A DNA stretch of 18,534 bases, from positions 1 through 18,534 of the forward strand of contig CAZTSI010000059.1 in NCBI GenBank assembly GCA_964616755.1, given 5' to 3'. Origin of the DNA: CAYNFR01 sp964616755. Lineage in GTDB: Bacteria; Bacteroidota; Bacteroidia; Chitinophagales; Saprospiraceae. The notes under the pieces were generated by a model. It was not told where the DNA came from. It did not search any database and was given only the letters and a program-made list of their open reading frames with translations. Positions 1 to 6,903 of this stretch are shown in pieces (within the stretch, counting starts at the first letter, position 1; each line of letters opens with the position of its first letter). A program made the position numbers and the translations under genes.

Positions 1-717
1 TAACAAACTTTTAATCGGGGCATGATCATTGGTATGGTCATGGCCGGTATCATCTAGGTGTTCCTCCGCTTTTTCGGTTGTTGTGGCTTCATGCTCGTGA
101 ATGCGCCAATACGTCTGAGGTGTTGTTAAAATTAACTGATCAAGAATCGAACCTGTTGGGCTCAAGATCCCCATGACTTTTAATGAATGTGCATCGTCGT
201 GAGCTAAGTCCTCGGCATCATCTAATCCATGAGAACTTTTAAATTGATCACCGACAGTCAAATTTAATTTTTTGGCGAGCATAGACCCGATAACCACCTC
301 AAAATCGCGTGTCCACAAATCCCCTTGAGCTAAACTAGCATTGTACCAATTAAGAATTTTTATTTCAGTGCCTACAATTCTAAATCCACGGAAGCTATCG
401 CCTAATGAAAGTGGCAAGGCTTCTTCGATTAACGGGTGACGTGGGTTCAAAAATGGTTTTACGTCGTTTATCTTGATATTGCCTGTGGGGGCATCAATAT
501 GATACATACTCGAAAGGATCATTTGTAGAGGACTCCCTTTAGCCCCAATAACCAAATCTACTTTTGCTAGATTGCGCTCAAAATTTCCCTGTATTTGTTT
601 CTGCAAGATGAATAGAAGCGATATAAGACCAACACCTAAACCAAATAAAATTAACGACAGCAACAATGACAGCGGTTTGTGAATGATATTTTTCCAACTT
701 AGCTGCAGCCAATTCAT
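1..717 (-). CDS. FtsX/MacB-type ABC transporter permease with His-rich stretches (partial, C-terminus missing)
   Basis: First 239 codons of a permease that runs off the left edge. Residues 16-38 form one hydrophobic membrane segment, followed by a large extracytoplasmic domain, the layout of FtsX/MacB-like permeases. Residues 54-80 (VDLVIGAKGSPLQ, then SSMYHIDAPTGNI) resemble a permease subfamily I know from Bacteroidota and gammaproteobacteria. Two stretches are rich in His and Asp: 161-177 (H163, H173, H177) and 207-232 (H207, H209, H220, H226, H228, H232), which suggests divalent-metal binding. The ATG overlaps the stop of the upstream ATPase gene in an ATGA, so the two are translationally coupled and should form one transporter. 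The MerC-like gene and a Zur-like regulator next door point to zinc or a related metal. This is inferred; the direction of transport cannot be read from the sequence. The remaining membrane segments lie outside the window. Confidence 0.85.
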   Translation of the reverse strand, partial: MNWLQLSWKNIIHKPLSLLLSLILFGLGVGLISLLFILQKQIQGNFERNLAKVDLVIGAKGSPLQMILSSMYHIDAPTGNIKINDVKPFLNPRHPLIEEALPLSLGDSFRGFRIVGTEIKILNWYNASLAQGDLWTRDFEVVIGSMLAKKLNLTVGDQFKSSHGLDDAEDLAHDDAHSLKVMGILSPTGSILDQLILTTPQTYWRIHEHEATTTEKAEEHLDDTGHDHTNDHAPIKSLL

Positions 718-1349
718 AAGTTTATTGTTTTGCTGAAGGCATTTTTAATTCTATTGTCATGGGTTACTACAAGTAATGTCGCACCTGTTTGAGTGGATTG
801 TTCTTTCATAAGGTCTAAGACCTGGGAGGCGTGGTAATCATCGAGCGCACTCGTAGGTTCGTCTGCTAAGATAATAGCAGGATTGACAACCATCGCGCGA
901 GCGATGGCCACGCGCTGTTGTTCTCCTATACTACAATTTTGTGGTTTGCTTTTAAGCTTTTCTACTATGCCAAGGCGCTCTAACAGGGTTTTGATTTTTT
1001 GCTCATTAATGGGGAGACCCGCTAAATTTTGAGCTAATTTAATATTGTCCAATACATGGAGTGATCGCACAAAATGAGATGTCTGATAGATTAGTCCGAT
1101 ATTCCGACCTCTAAAACGATCTAAGGCCGTAGAAGAGAGCGCCGAAATATCTTGATCACAGACGATGATTTTACCTTGCGAAGATTTCCTTAGACCAGCA
1201 ATTAGCTGTAGCAAAGTGGTTTTTCCGCTGCCAGATTGACCCAATAGCACCGTATGTTCACCCTCATAAATGTCCATGTCGGGAAATACCAACGCATTGT
1301 TTCCATCGTATTGATAACTGATCTTTCGGGTTTGTAAGACTGACTTCAT
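714..1349 (-). CDS. ABC transporter ATP-binding protein (LolD/MacB/YbbA-like)
   Basis: A complete 211-residue nucleotide-binding subunit, a normal length for the LolD/MacB/YbbA class. Visible motifs: Walker A GQSGSGKTT at 37-45, Q-loop Gln at 89, Walker B IILADEP ending at 165, D-loop SALD, and H-loop VTHD near the C-terminus. The signature at 139-146 reads CSIGEQQR instead of the usual LSGGQQQR; the Ser and the second Gly are kept but the first Gly is Ile. The start is ATG. The gene lies 30 bases after the MerC-like gene and its TGA overlaps the ATG of the permease gene, so it almost certainly energises that permease. Substrate is not determined by the sequence; the His-rich permease and Zur-like neighbour suggest a metal or metal complex. 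Lipoprotein release or another MacB-like export role remains possible. Confidence 0.9.
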   Translation of the reverse strand: MKSVLQTRKISYQYDGNNALVFPDMDIYEGEHTVLLGQSGSGKTTLLQLIAGLRKSSQGKIIVCDQDISALSSTALDRFRGRNIGLIYQTSHFVRSLHVLDNIKLAQNLAGLPINEQKIKTLLERLGIVEKLKSKPQNCSIGEQQRVAIARAMVVNPAIILADEPTSALDDYHASQVLDLMKEQSTQTGATLLVVTHDNRIKNAFSKTINL

Positions 1350-1379
1350 CGCAGCATAAAGATATTGAATCTTATACTC

Positions 1380-1751
1380 TTAATGTGTCTGGAGTCGGAA
1401 GTTTCTTAAATTCAGTAAATGGCCAATAGCAATGCTAAACCCACCAACGGCCATAATCGTGTGATTTAGGTCTTTCATAAAGAAAAACCCAACAAAAAGA
1501 AATATAACACCCGTAATCATGATAGCGTGAACATACCATTCGGCAGACTGTCGTAAGGCACTTCTTATAGATAATATAGCCAATCCAACCGATAAAAAGA
1601 GTACAAGTATTTCAACAGAATCATGAATCCATAGCACATTAGATCCGATGACGCCGAATGACAATAGAACCGGAAATGCCATGCAATGCAACGCACAGAC
1701 AAAGGATGAAATACTCCCTGCTACGTCAATATTTTTATGTTTCTTCTTCAT
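1380..1751 (-). CDS. MerC-like integral membrane protein
   Basis: A 123-residue protein with about four hydrophobic segments. Its N-terminal region carries CALHCMAFPVL (Cys19 and Cys23), typical of MerC-domain proteins, a family named after the mercury transporter MerC but widespread next to Fur/Zur regulators in Bacteroidota. The chosen start is the ATG at 1749-1751, giving MKKKHK; a frame extended four codons to a TTG at 1761-1763 is possible but would sit inside the promoter-proximal dyad. It is first in the minus-strand operon with the ABC ATPase and permease. A role in metal uptake or sensing is inferred from the family name, the Cys pair in the first membrane segment and the neighbours. 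True mercury function is unlikely, because merA, merP and merR are absent here. Confidence 0.8.
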   Translation of the reverse strand: MKKKHKNIDVAGSISSFVCALHCMAFPVLLSFGVIGSNVLWIHDSVEILVLFLSVGLAILSIRSALRQSAEWYVHAIMITGVIFLFVGFFFMKDLNHTIMAVGGFSIAIGHLLNLRNFRLQTH

Positions 1752-1758
1752 GCTATAC

Positions 1759-1773
1759 TGCAACAGTGATGCA
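1759..1773. promoter_or_regulatory. Candidate operator dyad (possible Zur box)
   Basis: TGCAACAGTGATGCA is an imperfect 15-base inverted repeat, 12 of 15 positions symmetric, with TGCA at both ends. It overlaps the TAnnTTTG core on the minus strand and covers the expected transcription start of the merC-like operon, where a repressor would act. The Fur/Zur-family gene is divergent next door. Assignment to Zur is inference: I have no verified Bacteroidota Zur consensus to compare with. Confidence 0.35.
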
Positions 1774-1779
1774 AATATA
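1772..1779 (-). promoter_or_regulatory. TAnnTTTG promoter core for the merC-like operon
   Basis: Read on the minus strand this is TATATTTG, an exact match to the Bacteroidota -7 element TAnnTTTG, ending 20 bases before the merC-like ATG. That would give a short leader of roughly 14 bases. No convincing -33 TTG element lies at the usual 19-21 base distance, so the call is moderate. Confidence 0.45.
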
Positions 1780-1900
1780 TTGTTTTTGTAATAGTCGAGT
1801 TACTTTATTTTTGTTGTGCTGTTAAGATGAATCAACTTTTAGGTCTCAGAAACATTCATAGGTGATTTTCCGTAAACTGGCTCTTAATTCGAAAGTGGTT

Positions 1901-1908
1901 TATATTTG
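1901..1908 (+). promoter_or_regulatory. TAnnTTTG promoter core for the zur-like gene
   Basis: TATATTTG on the plus strand exactly matches the Bacteroidota -7 element and is identical to the core on the other strand. It would start transcription near 1915 and give the zur-like gene a leader of about 150 bases. The -33 region shows no clear TTG at the expected spacing. Confidence 0.4.
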
Positions 1909-1943
1909 TTTAACCGAGACGAAGTAACTTAGGCGTTTTTGCG

Positions 1944-2014
1944 TGACTGAGGTATAACGACGTACAAATCAAATATAGACGCTTTGTATAATCAAAATGT
2001 TTAGCGCTCAGTCA
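1944..2014 (+). repeat. Long-range inverted repeat in the zur-like leader
   Basis: TGACTGAG at 1944-1951 and CTCAGTCA at 2007-2014 are perfect 8-base complements, 55 bases apart. The right arm lies 10 bases before a strong Shine-Dalgarno-like TTAGAGGAG at 2024-2032. In RNA they could close a large hairpin just upstream of that ribosome-binding site. Whether it folds or regulates is unknown. Confidence 0.4.
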
Positions 2015-2059
2015 AAGAGGTTTTTAGAGGAGCACTCTATGTATTTAGTAAGACTATAA
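1997..2059 (+). CDS. Possible leader peptide upstream of the zur-like gene
   Basis: An ATG at 1997 opens a 20-codon frame ending with TAA at 2057-2059, only two bases before the zur-like ATG. An internal in-frame ATG at 2039 (6 codons, MYLVRL) has by far the better ribosome-binding site, AGAGGAG about 7 bases upstream; the 1997 start has none. Because this part of the genome shows few good Shine-Dalgarno sequences, a strong one placed before a 6-codon frame is notable. It may couple translation to the regulator gene or be chance. No family can be assigned to such a short peptide. Confidence 0.3.
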   Translation: MFSAQSKRFLEEHSMYLVRL

Positions 2060-2061
2060 TT

Positions 2062-2493
2062 ATGAAAGACAATCAAGAGGAAATCGTCCAAAAGCTTGGG
2101 GATCATGGACTGCGCAACACTGAGTTTAGGCGACAAGTATTATCCGCTTTTTTGCAGCATGAAGGTGAGGCAATAGCTCTTCATGGAATAGAGGTAGGGC
2201 TAGGTGAATTTGATCGAATTACCCTGTACCGTACGATTAAGTCGTTTGTAGAGAAAGGACTAATTCATCAAACCATTGATCATGATGGAGTGACTAAATA
2301 TGCAATTTGTGACCACCACTGCGATGAACAAGCGCATCATGATGAGCACGTGCACTTTGAATGCGATAGCTGCAAACGCACATTGTGCATGCCAATAAAT
2401 GTTGGGGTAGAGAGTTTTGCATTGCCTCAAGGTTATCATGTTGATAACGTTAAAGTGAGCATGACCGGCATTTGTGATGAATGCAGTCGGTAA
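2062..2493 (+). CDS. Fur/Zur-family metal-dependent transcriptional repressor
   Basis: A 143-residue Fur-superfamily protein. The N-terminal winged-helix part has its recognition helix in FDRITLYRTIKSFVEKGLI at about 50-68, the usual Fur motif. The C-terminal dimerisation domain has the structural zinc ligands C101-x2-C104 and C138-x2-C141 and a His-rich sensory segment (H85, H86, H92, H93, H96, H98, plus C83 and C87). The linker between domains is unusually rich in His, Asp and Cys. The divergent MerC-like/ABC genes make zinc sensing (Zur) more likely than iron, by inference; peroxide-sensing PerR cannot be excluded. The start is ATG directly after a short leader ORF. Autoregulation and control of the divergent operon are expected through the shared intergenic region. 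Confidence 0.9.
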   Translation: MKDNQEEIVQKLGDHGLRNTEFRRQVLSAFLQHEGEAIALHGIEVGLGEFDRITLYRTIKSFVEKGLIHQTIDHDGVTKYAICDHHCDEQAHHDEHVHFECDSCKRTLCMPINVGVESFALPQGYHVDNVKVSMTGICDECSR

Positions 2494-2520
2494 GTTTTCA
2501 TCTAATTCATATGCCACCGT

Positions 2521-2532
2521 CAATAATTATTG
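2521..2532. repeat. Perfect 12-base palindrome between zur-like and the next gene
   Basis: CAATAATTATTG is a perfect palindrome 28 bases after the zur-like stop and 63 bases before the next ATG. It is too short and AT-rich to be a terminator. It could be an operator, but in AT-rich DNA a chance match is likely. Confidence 0.25.
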
Positions 2533-2595
2533 TTGAAGGCTCAGATAATAGAGCGCGACCTAGGATGCGTTTTGAGTAATCACAAGTAAAAAGAT

Positions 2596-3168
2596 ATGCA
2601 CGACATACAGCCTTATTATAAATGGCAAGATTACTACGTGGCGAGTCGCGACAGGCTATCCCCATTTTATGGACGGAAATATGACGAATTTGCCTATCAT
2701 CAAAAAATCTATAATTACTATATTCATCCGCAGTGGGATTTCATTGGATCGCCGACTATTTATGTCAAGGTATTGTATGTGAATTACGACCAATCTTACG
2801 CCATCATAGAGTTTATAGGCGAGTGGAATGACTGTATTTCTAATGACGCGATGTACGTAAAGCGCGAGTTAGCTGACAAACTGATAGCCGCAGGTATCTA
2901 TAAATTCATACTACTTTGTGATAATGTGCTTAACTTTCACGCAGATGACGACAGTTATTACGAGGAATGGTATGAAGATGTCAATGATCATGGAGGGTAC
3001 GTGTGTATGTTAAATCTTCAGATTCATGTCGAAAGAGAATTAAGGAAATACCGACTGCATCATTATTTGATTACCAATGATGAGCTCAATGAAATTGAAT
3101 GGTTTAGATACCTACCCAAGGATCTAATAAAACTCGTGGAGTCCAAAATGGCTAAAACACTTACTTGA
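2596..3168 (+). CDS. Conserved-looking hypothetical protein upstream of era
   Basis: I do not recognise this 190-residue protein. It has no signal peptide, no membrane segment and no nucleotide-binding motif. It is rich in Tyr, Trp and acidic residues: about 20 Tyr, including YKWQDYYVASRD near the start and a strongly acidic patch DDDSYYEEWYEDVNDHGG at about 117-134. It begins with ATG after an A-rich tract and ends 11 bases before the preferred era start, so it is probably cotranscribed with era and der. A soluble cytoplasmic protein is likely. Gene order suggests, but does not show, a link to ribosome assembly or general housekeeping. Coding is supported by an uninterrupted frame, tight packing with era and normal codon use. 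Confidence 0.75.
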   Translation: MHDIQPYYKWQDYYVASRDRLSPFYGRKYDEFAYHQKIYNYYIHPQWDFIGSPTIYVKVLYVNYDQSYAIIEFIGEWNDCISNDAMYVKRELADKLIAAGIYKFILLCDNVLNFHADDDSYYEEWYEDVNDHGGYVCMLNLQIHVERELRKYRLHHYLITNDELNEIEWFRYLPKDLIKLVESKMAKTLT

Positions 3169-3179
3169 ACACATTAATT

Positions 3180-4079
3180 ATGTCTGAACACAAATCGGGT
3201 TTCGTCAATATTTTAGGCAAACCCAATGTCGGAAAATCTACCTTGCTCAATGCCATGATCGGCGAGAAGCTGAGTATTATAACCCACAAGCCTCAAACCA
3301 CTCGACATAGAATTATTGCAATCCTAAATGAGGATAACTACCAAATTGTATTTTCAGATACCCCTGGTTATATCGATCAGCCAGCCTATAAAATGCAGCA
3401 TGCGATGAATGGGTTTGCCCTTTCGACGTTCGAGGATGCTGATATTCTCTTATTGATGACAGATGCTTCAGATGATCCAGGAATAGACGAGTCCCTTCTA
3501 AACAGGATAATGAACCTAGAAGTACCCAAATATTTGTTAATCAACAAGATAGATTTAGTGACCCAAGAGACGGTGCAGCAACGAATCGCATGGTGGGAGT
3601 CCAGAATAAAATTCAATGAGACTATAGCGATTTCTGCTATTAATGGATTGGGTATATCTTATTTGATAGAAAAAATTGTTCTTGATTTACCTGAAGGGCC
3701 TCCGTATTATCCTAAAGATCAATTCACAGATCGGACAGAGCGTTTCTTTGTTTCGGAGATCATTCGCGAAAAAATATTAGAGCTCTATCACGAAGAAATC
3801 CCTTATTCCTGTGAAGTCAATGTGATGGAGTTTAAAGAGGGAACAGCCCGAAATGGCCCTATTGTGCGCATTAGTGCTGAAATAATCGTAGCTCGAAATA
3901 CACAAAAATCTATATTGATAGGCAAAGGCGGCGCTGCGATTAAACAACTCGGGATTGCCGCTCGTGAGGGAATTCAGTCCTTCTTAGACAGTCCCGTTTT
4001 CTTAGAATTATTTGTAAAAGTAAAAGAGAACTGGCGAGATGACGACAGATCTCTGAAATCTTACGGATATTTGCACTAG
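3180..4079 (+). CDS. era: GTPase Era, ribosome small-subunit assembly factor
   Basis: Era binds the 3' end of 16S rRNA and helps mature the 30S subunit. The 299-residue product has the GTPase motifs G1 GKPNVGKST (13-21), G2 TTRHR (40-44), G3 DTPG (60-63), G4 NKID (122-125) and a G5 SAI near 156, followed by a C-terminal KH domain with its GKGG loop at 248-251. The length is normal for Era. I chose the ATG at 3180, giving MSEHKSG, which matches the usual short N-terminus; a TTG at 3165 that overlaps the upstream stop would add five residues and is less likely. The stop TAG is immediately followed by the ATG of der, a stop-start junction implying coupled translation of two ribosome-assembly GTPases. 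Confidence 0.97.
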   Translation: MSEHKSGFVNILGKPNVGKSTLLNAMIGEKLSIITHKPQTTRHRIIAILNEDNYQIVFSDTPGYIDQPAYKMQHAMNGFALSTFEDADILLLMTDASDDPGIDESLLNRIMNLEVPKYLLINKIDLVTQETVQQRIAWWESRIKFNETIAISAINGLGISYLIEKIVLDLPEGPPYYPKDQFTDRTERFFVSEIIREKILELYHEEIPYSCEVNVMEFKEGTARNGPIVRISAEIIVARNTQKSILIGKGGAAIKQLGIAAREGIQSFLDSPVFLELFVKVKENWRDDDRSLKSYGYLH

Positions 4080-5393
4080 ATGACAAATTTAATTGCAATC
4101 GTAGGAAGACCTAATGTAGGCAAGTCAACGCTTTTTAATCGCCTTATTGGTGAACGAAAGGCAATTATTGATGATGAAAGCGGTGTTACGCGAGATCGAA
4201 TCTATGGTCAAACCCATTGGAATGGTCGTGAGGTTAATGTGGTTGACACAGGCGGCTTCGTATCTGGCAGTGACGATATCTTCGAAGTAGCTATCAGGCG
4301 ACAGGTTGAAATAGCCATAGAAGAAGCTGACGTTATTATCTTCTTAGTAGATGTCACCACGGGAATCACCGATTTGGATGAATCTGTAGCGAATATGTTG
4401 CGTCGTAGTAAGAAGAAAATAGTGCTCGCAGTCAATAAGGTAGACAATAGCAACCGGCAGCTCCTTGCGAATGAATTTTGGGGCTTGGGGTTTGACAATA
4501 CTTTCTTTTTGTCATCCATGACAGGAAGCGGTACTGGCGATATGCTCGATGTAGTATTTGAGCTACTGCCAGAAAGCGTGGAATCTGAAATCACACAATT
4601 AAATATCCCCAAAATTGCCATTTTAGGAAGACCCAATGTCGGCAAATCCTCCTTGGTCAATGCCTTGTTAGACGAAGAGAGGAATATCGTCACCGATATT
4701 GCAGGTACCACAAGAGATGCCATCCATACGCGATATACTAAATTTGGAAAAGATTTTGTCCTTATTGATACGGCAGGTATTCGAAAGAAAAAGAGTGTTC
4801 ATGAAGATTTAGAGTTTTATTCCGTCATCCGCGCAGTCAAATCCATAGATGATGCCAATGTCTGTGTTTTGATGATTGATGCGCGTCATGGCTTAGAGGC
4901 TCAAGACATGAATATTTATTCACTGATCCTGAAGCGAAATAGGGGAGTGGTACTACTTGTCAATAAGTGGGATCTTGTAGTAAAGGAAACTAATACAGCA
5001 AGGGATGTAGAAGAAGAATTGCGCAAAAAACTAGCGCCATTCAATGATATTCCGATTGTGTTTATTTCAGTTCATGAAAAGCAGCGCATTTATAAAACTA
5101 TTGAGGTCATAGAGCAAGTTTTTGAAAATCGAAGTAGACGAATTAAAACTTCTGAATTAAATGAGTTTCTGCATGAAACTATAGCAAGATATCCGCCGCC
5201 GATCCATAGAGGTAAAACAATCAAAATAAAATACATGACCCAACTACCCAATAAGTATCCTGCGTTTGTATTTTTCTGCAATCACCCAAAGCATGTAACA
5301 GGTAGCTACAAAAATTATTTAGAAAATCAACTTCGAAAAAAGTATGATTTTACGGGTGTTCCGATAGGTATATTTTTCAAGGATAAAGATTAG
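4080..5393 (+). CDS. der: Tandem GTPase Der (EngA), 50S ribosome assembly
   Basis: Der is an essential GTPase for maturation of the large ribosomal subunit. The 437-residue product has the diagnostic two G domains: the first with GRPNVGKST at 9-17, VDTGG and NKVD, the second with GRPNVGKSS at 183-191, IDTAG and NKWD, followed by a C-terminal KH-like domain from about 350 containing YPPPIHRGKTIKI. The length is normal and every expected motif is intact. The ATG directly abuts the era stop codon. The gene is followed after 4 bases by rfbC, so a transcript could run from the hypothetical gene through rfbD. Confidence 0.98.
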   Translation: MTNLIAIVGRPNVGKSTLFNRLIGERKAIIDDESGVTRDRIYGQTHWNGREVNVVDTGGFVSGSDDIFEVAIRRQVEIAIEEADVIIFLVDVTTGITDLDESVANMLRRSKKKIVLAVNKVDNSNRQLLANEFWGLGFDNTFFLSSMTGSGTGDMLDVVFELLPESVESEITQLNIPKIAILGRPNVGKSSLVNALLDEERNIVTDIAGTTRDAIHTRYTKFGKDFVLIDTAGIRKKKSVHEDLEFYSVIRAVKSIDDANVCVLMIDARHGLEAQDMNIYSLILKRNRGVVLLVNKWDLVVKETNTARDVEEELRKKLAPFNDIPIVFISVHEKQRIYKTIEVIEQVFENRSRRIKTSELNEFLHETIARYPPPIHRGKTIKIKYMTQLPNKYPAFVFFCNHPKHVTGSYKNYLENQLRKKYDFTGVPIGIFFKDKD

Positions 5394-5397
5394 AATA

Positions 5398-5943
5398 GTG
5401 GAGTTTTTATCAACGCCGATTGAAGGTCTTTGGGAACTGCATCCAGCAGTGTTTGCTGACGAGAGAGGTTATTTTTTTGAATCATTCAATGTATCCAAAG
5501 TGGATCATATTATTTCGAATGTATGGGTTCAAGATAATGAATCAAAATCGTCAAAAGGGGTGCTTCGAGGGCTGCATTATCAAGTAGGATCATATGCACA
5601 AGCGAAACTAGTCAGGGCAGTAATTGGCGAAATTTTTGATGTTGCTGTTGATTTAAGACCTGACTCGGCTACTTTTGGACAGTCGTATTCCACCTTGTTA
5701 ACTGGAGAAAACAAAAAGCAATTATACATTCCTCGAGGTTTTGCCCACGGGTTTTTAGTTATGTCTGAGAGCGCCATATTTAGCTATAAATGTGATAATT
5801 ATTATAGTCGAGAGCACGAAGGTGGATTATTGTATAATGACCCCACCTTGAGCATCGCATGGCCTCAGACTTCTGTTGATTTTCTGCTTTCAGAAAAAGA
5901 CAAGAACTTACCGAAATTGGGGGAGCACAAACCGTTTTATTAA
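5398..5943 (+). CDS. rfbC: dTDP-4-dehydrorhamnose 3,5-epimerase
   Basis: RfbC (RmlC) converts dTDP-4-keto-6-deoxy-D-glucose to dTDP-4-keto-L-rhamnose, the third step of dTDP-L-rhamnose synthesis. The 181-residue cupin-fold product has the family signatures FADERGYFFESF (19-30), GVLRGLHYQ (54-62), the AKLVR Lys70 and IPRGFAHGFLV (111-121). R57, H60, K70 and Y130 sit at a constant -3 offset from Salmonella RmlC R60, H63, K73 and Y133, which include the catalytic His-Tyr pair. The start is a GTG four bases after the der stop; the length and N-terminus fit the family, and I see no better ATG. The stop overlaps the rfbD ATG as TAATG. Confidence 0.95.
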   Translation: MEFLSTPIEGLWELHPAVFADERGYFFESFNVSKVDHIISNVWVQDNESKSSKGVLRGLHYQVGSYAQAKLVRAVIGEIFDVAVDLRPDSATFGQSYSTLLTGENKKQLYIPRGFAHGFLVMSESAIFSYKCDNYYSREHEGGLLYNDPTLSIAWPQTSVDFLLSEKDKNLPKLGEHKPFY

Positions 5944-6809
5944 TGCAAAAAACCATACTCGTAACCGGAAGCGCCGGACAATTGGGGCAGTCTTTGCGTG
6001 CATTAAGTGCTAATTATCAAGCACATTGGCTCTTTGTTGATAGAACCGAGCTGGACATTACAAATCTGGATCGACTGAAGTCGTATTTTAATGAGCACAC
6101 AATCGATATTTGTATCAATTGCGCTGCTTATACAGGGGTGGATAAGGCTGAGTCAGATCCAGAGACTTGCTTTGCTGTCAATGAACAGGCAGTAAAACAA
6201 TTGATATACGTTTGCAATACATCCAATACCCTGCTTGTGCACATATCCTCTGATTACGTGTATAATTCTGTAAGTATCCGACCCTTAATCGAGAGTGATG
6301 AATGTAAACCCCGTGGGGTTTACGCACGGTCTAAAAGGGCTGGCGAGCTCGCCATAATAACAGGGGCAAACCAATGGTTAATTTTTAGAGTTTCATGGCT
6401 TTATTCAGAATATGGTCAAAATTTTGTTAATACAATGCTCAGACTAGGATCAGAAAGGGAATCTCTATCCATTGTCTCTGATCAAATGGGCACGCCAACA
6501 TATGCTCTTGACTTTGCGCAAGATCTTTTATCTATTCTTCTTACATCCCAATTGAATACATCAGCGCTCAATCAAATCTACAATTACAGTAATCTTGGGG
6601 TTACTCATTGGGCCGCCTTTGCACATACTATTTTCAAATATGCCGACCTTCAATGCAAGATTAATGAGGTAACAACGAAGGAGTATGGTGCCCTAGCACC
6701 GAGACCATTGTGGAGTGTCATGGACAAGACGAAAGGTGTAAAAGCTTATGGTTGGAAGCTCTTACCTTGGGAAGAGGCACTAAAAAAATGTCTCAATCGT
6801 AGGCGGTAA
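5943..6809 (+). CDS. rfbD: dTDP-4-dehydrorhamnose reductase
   Basis: RfbD (RmlD) reduces dTDP-4-keto-L-rhamnose with NAD(P)H to dTDP-L-rhamnose, the sugar donor for surface glycans. This 288-residue extended short-chain dehydrogenase has the Rossmann loop GSAGQLG at 9-15, NCAAYTGVDKAE around 59-70, SSDYVYN at 111-117 with the catalytic Ser/Asp region, and the Tyr-x3-Lys pair Y127 and K131 in YARSK. The length is usual. It shares one base with the rfbC stop, so the two are translated as a pair. RfbA and RfbB, needed to supply the substrate, are not in the window and must be encoded elsewhere. No clear terminator follows; 94 bases separate it from the next gene. Confidence 0.95.
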   Translation: MQKTILVTGSAGQLGQSLRALSANYQAHWLFVDRTELDITNLDRLKSYFNEHTIDICINCAAYTGVDKAESDPETCFAVNEQAVKQLIYVCNTSNTLLVHISSDYVYNSVSIRPLIESDECKPRGVYARSKRAGELAIITGANQWLIFRVSWLYSEYGQNFVNTMLRLGSERESLSIVSDQMGTPTYALDFAQDLLSILLTSQLNTSALNQIYNYSNLGVTHWAAFAHTIFKYADLQCKINEVTTKEYGALAPRPLWSVMDKTKGVKAYGWKLLPWEEALKKCLNRRR

Positions 6810-6903
6810 TCTTATTCTAGGATTTTTCATTTGTCATCATTTTCTCGGGTAGCCATTTCTAAACAAAGTTGTTGATTTAAAGTTACTTTTCTACGAAGTT
6901 TAC

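Larger units (their letters stand above)
1752..2061. other. Divergent regulatory region between merC-like and zur-like genes
   Basis: This 310-base gap separates two divergent transcription units. It holds a TATATTTG core on each strand, a dyad by the minus-strand promoter, a long-range inverted repeat and a small ORF with a good Shine-Dalgarno before zur; these are listed separately. I see no tRNA and no recognised riboswitch. The plus-strand leader would be about 150 bases if transcription starts near 1915. Confidence 0.6.

Noticed and set aside
1380..1751. Mercury resistance gene merC in a mer operon
   Set aside because: Only the MerC-type domain is present; merR, merT, merP and merA are absent and the neighbours indicate general metal homeostasis.
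2260..2523. Open frame on the minus strand opposite the zur-like gene
   Set aside because: It lies almost wholly antisense to a strong Fur-family gene, has no ribosome-binding site and shows no recognisable protein features.
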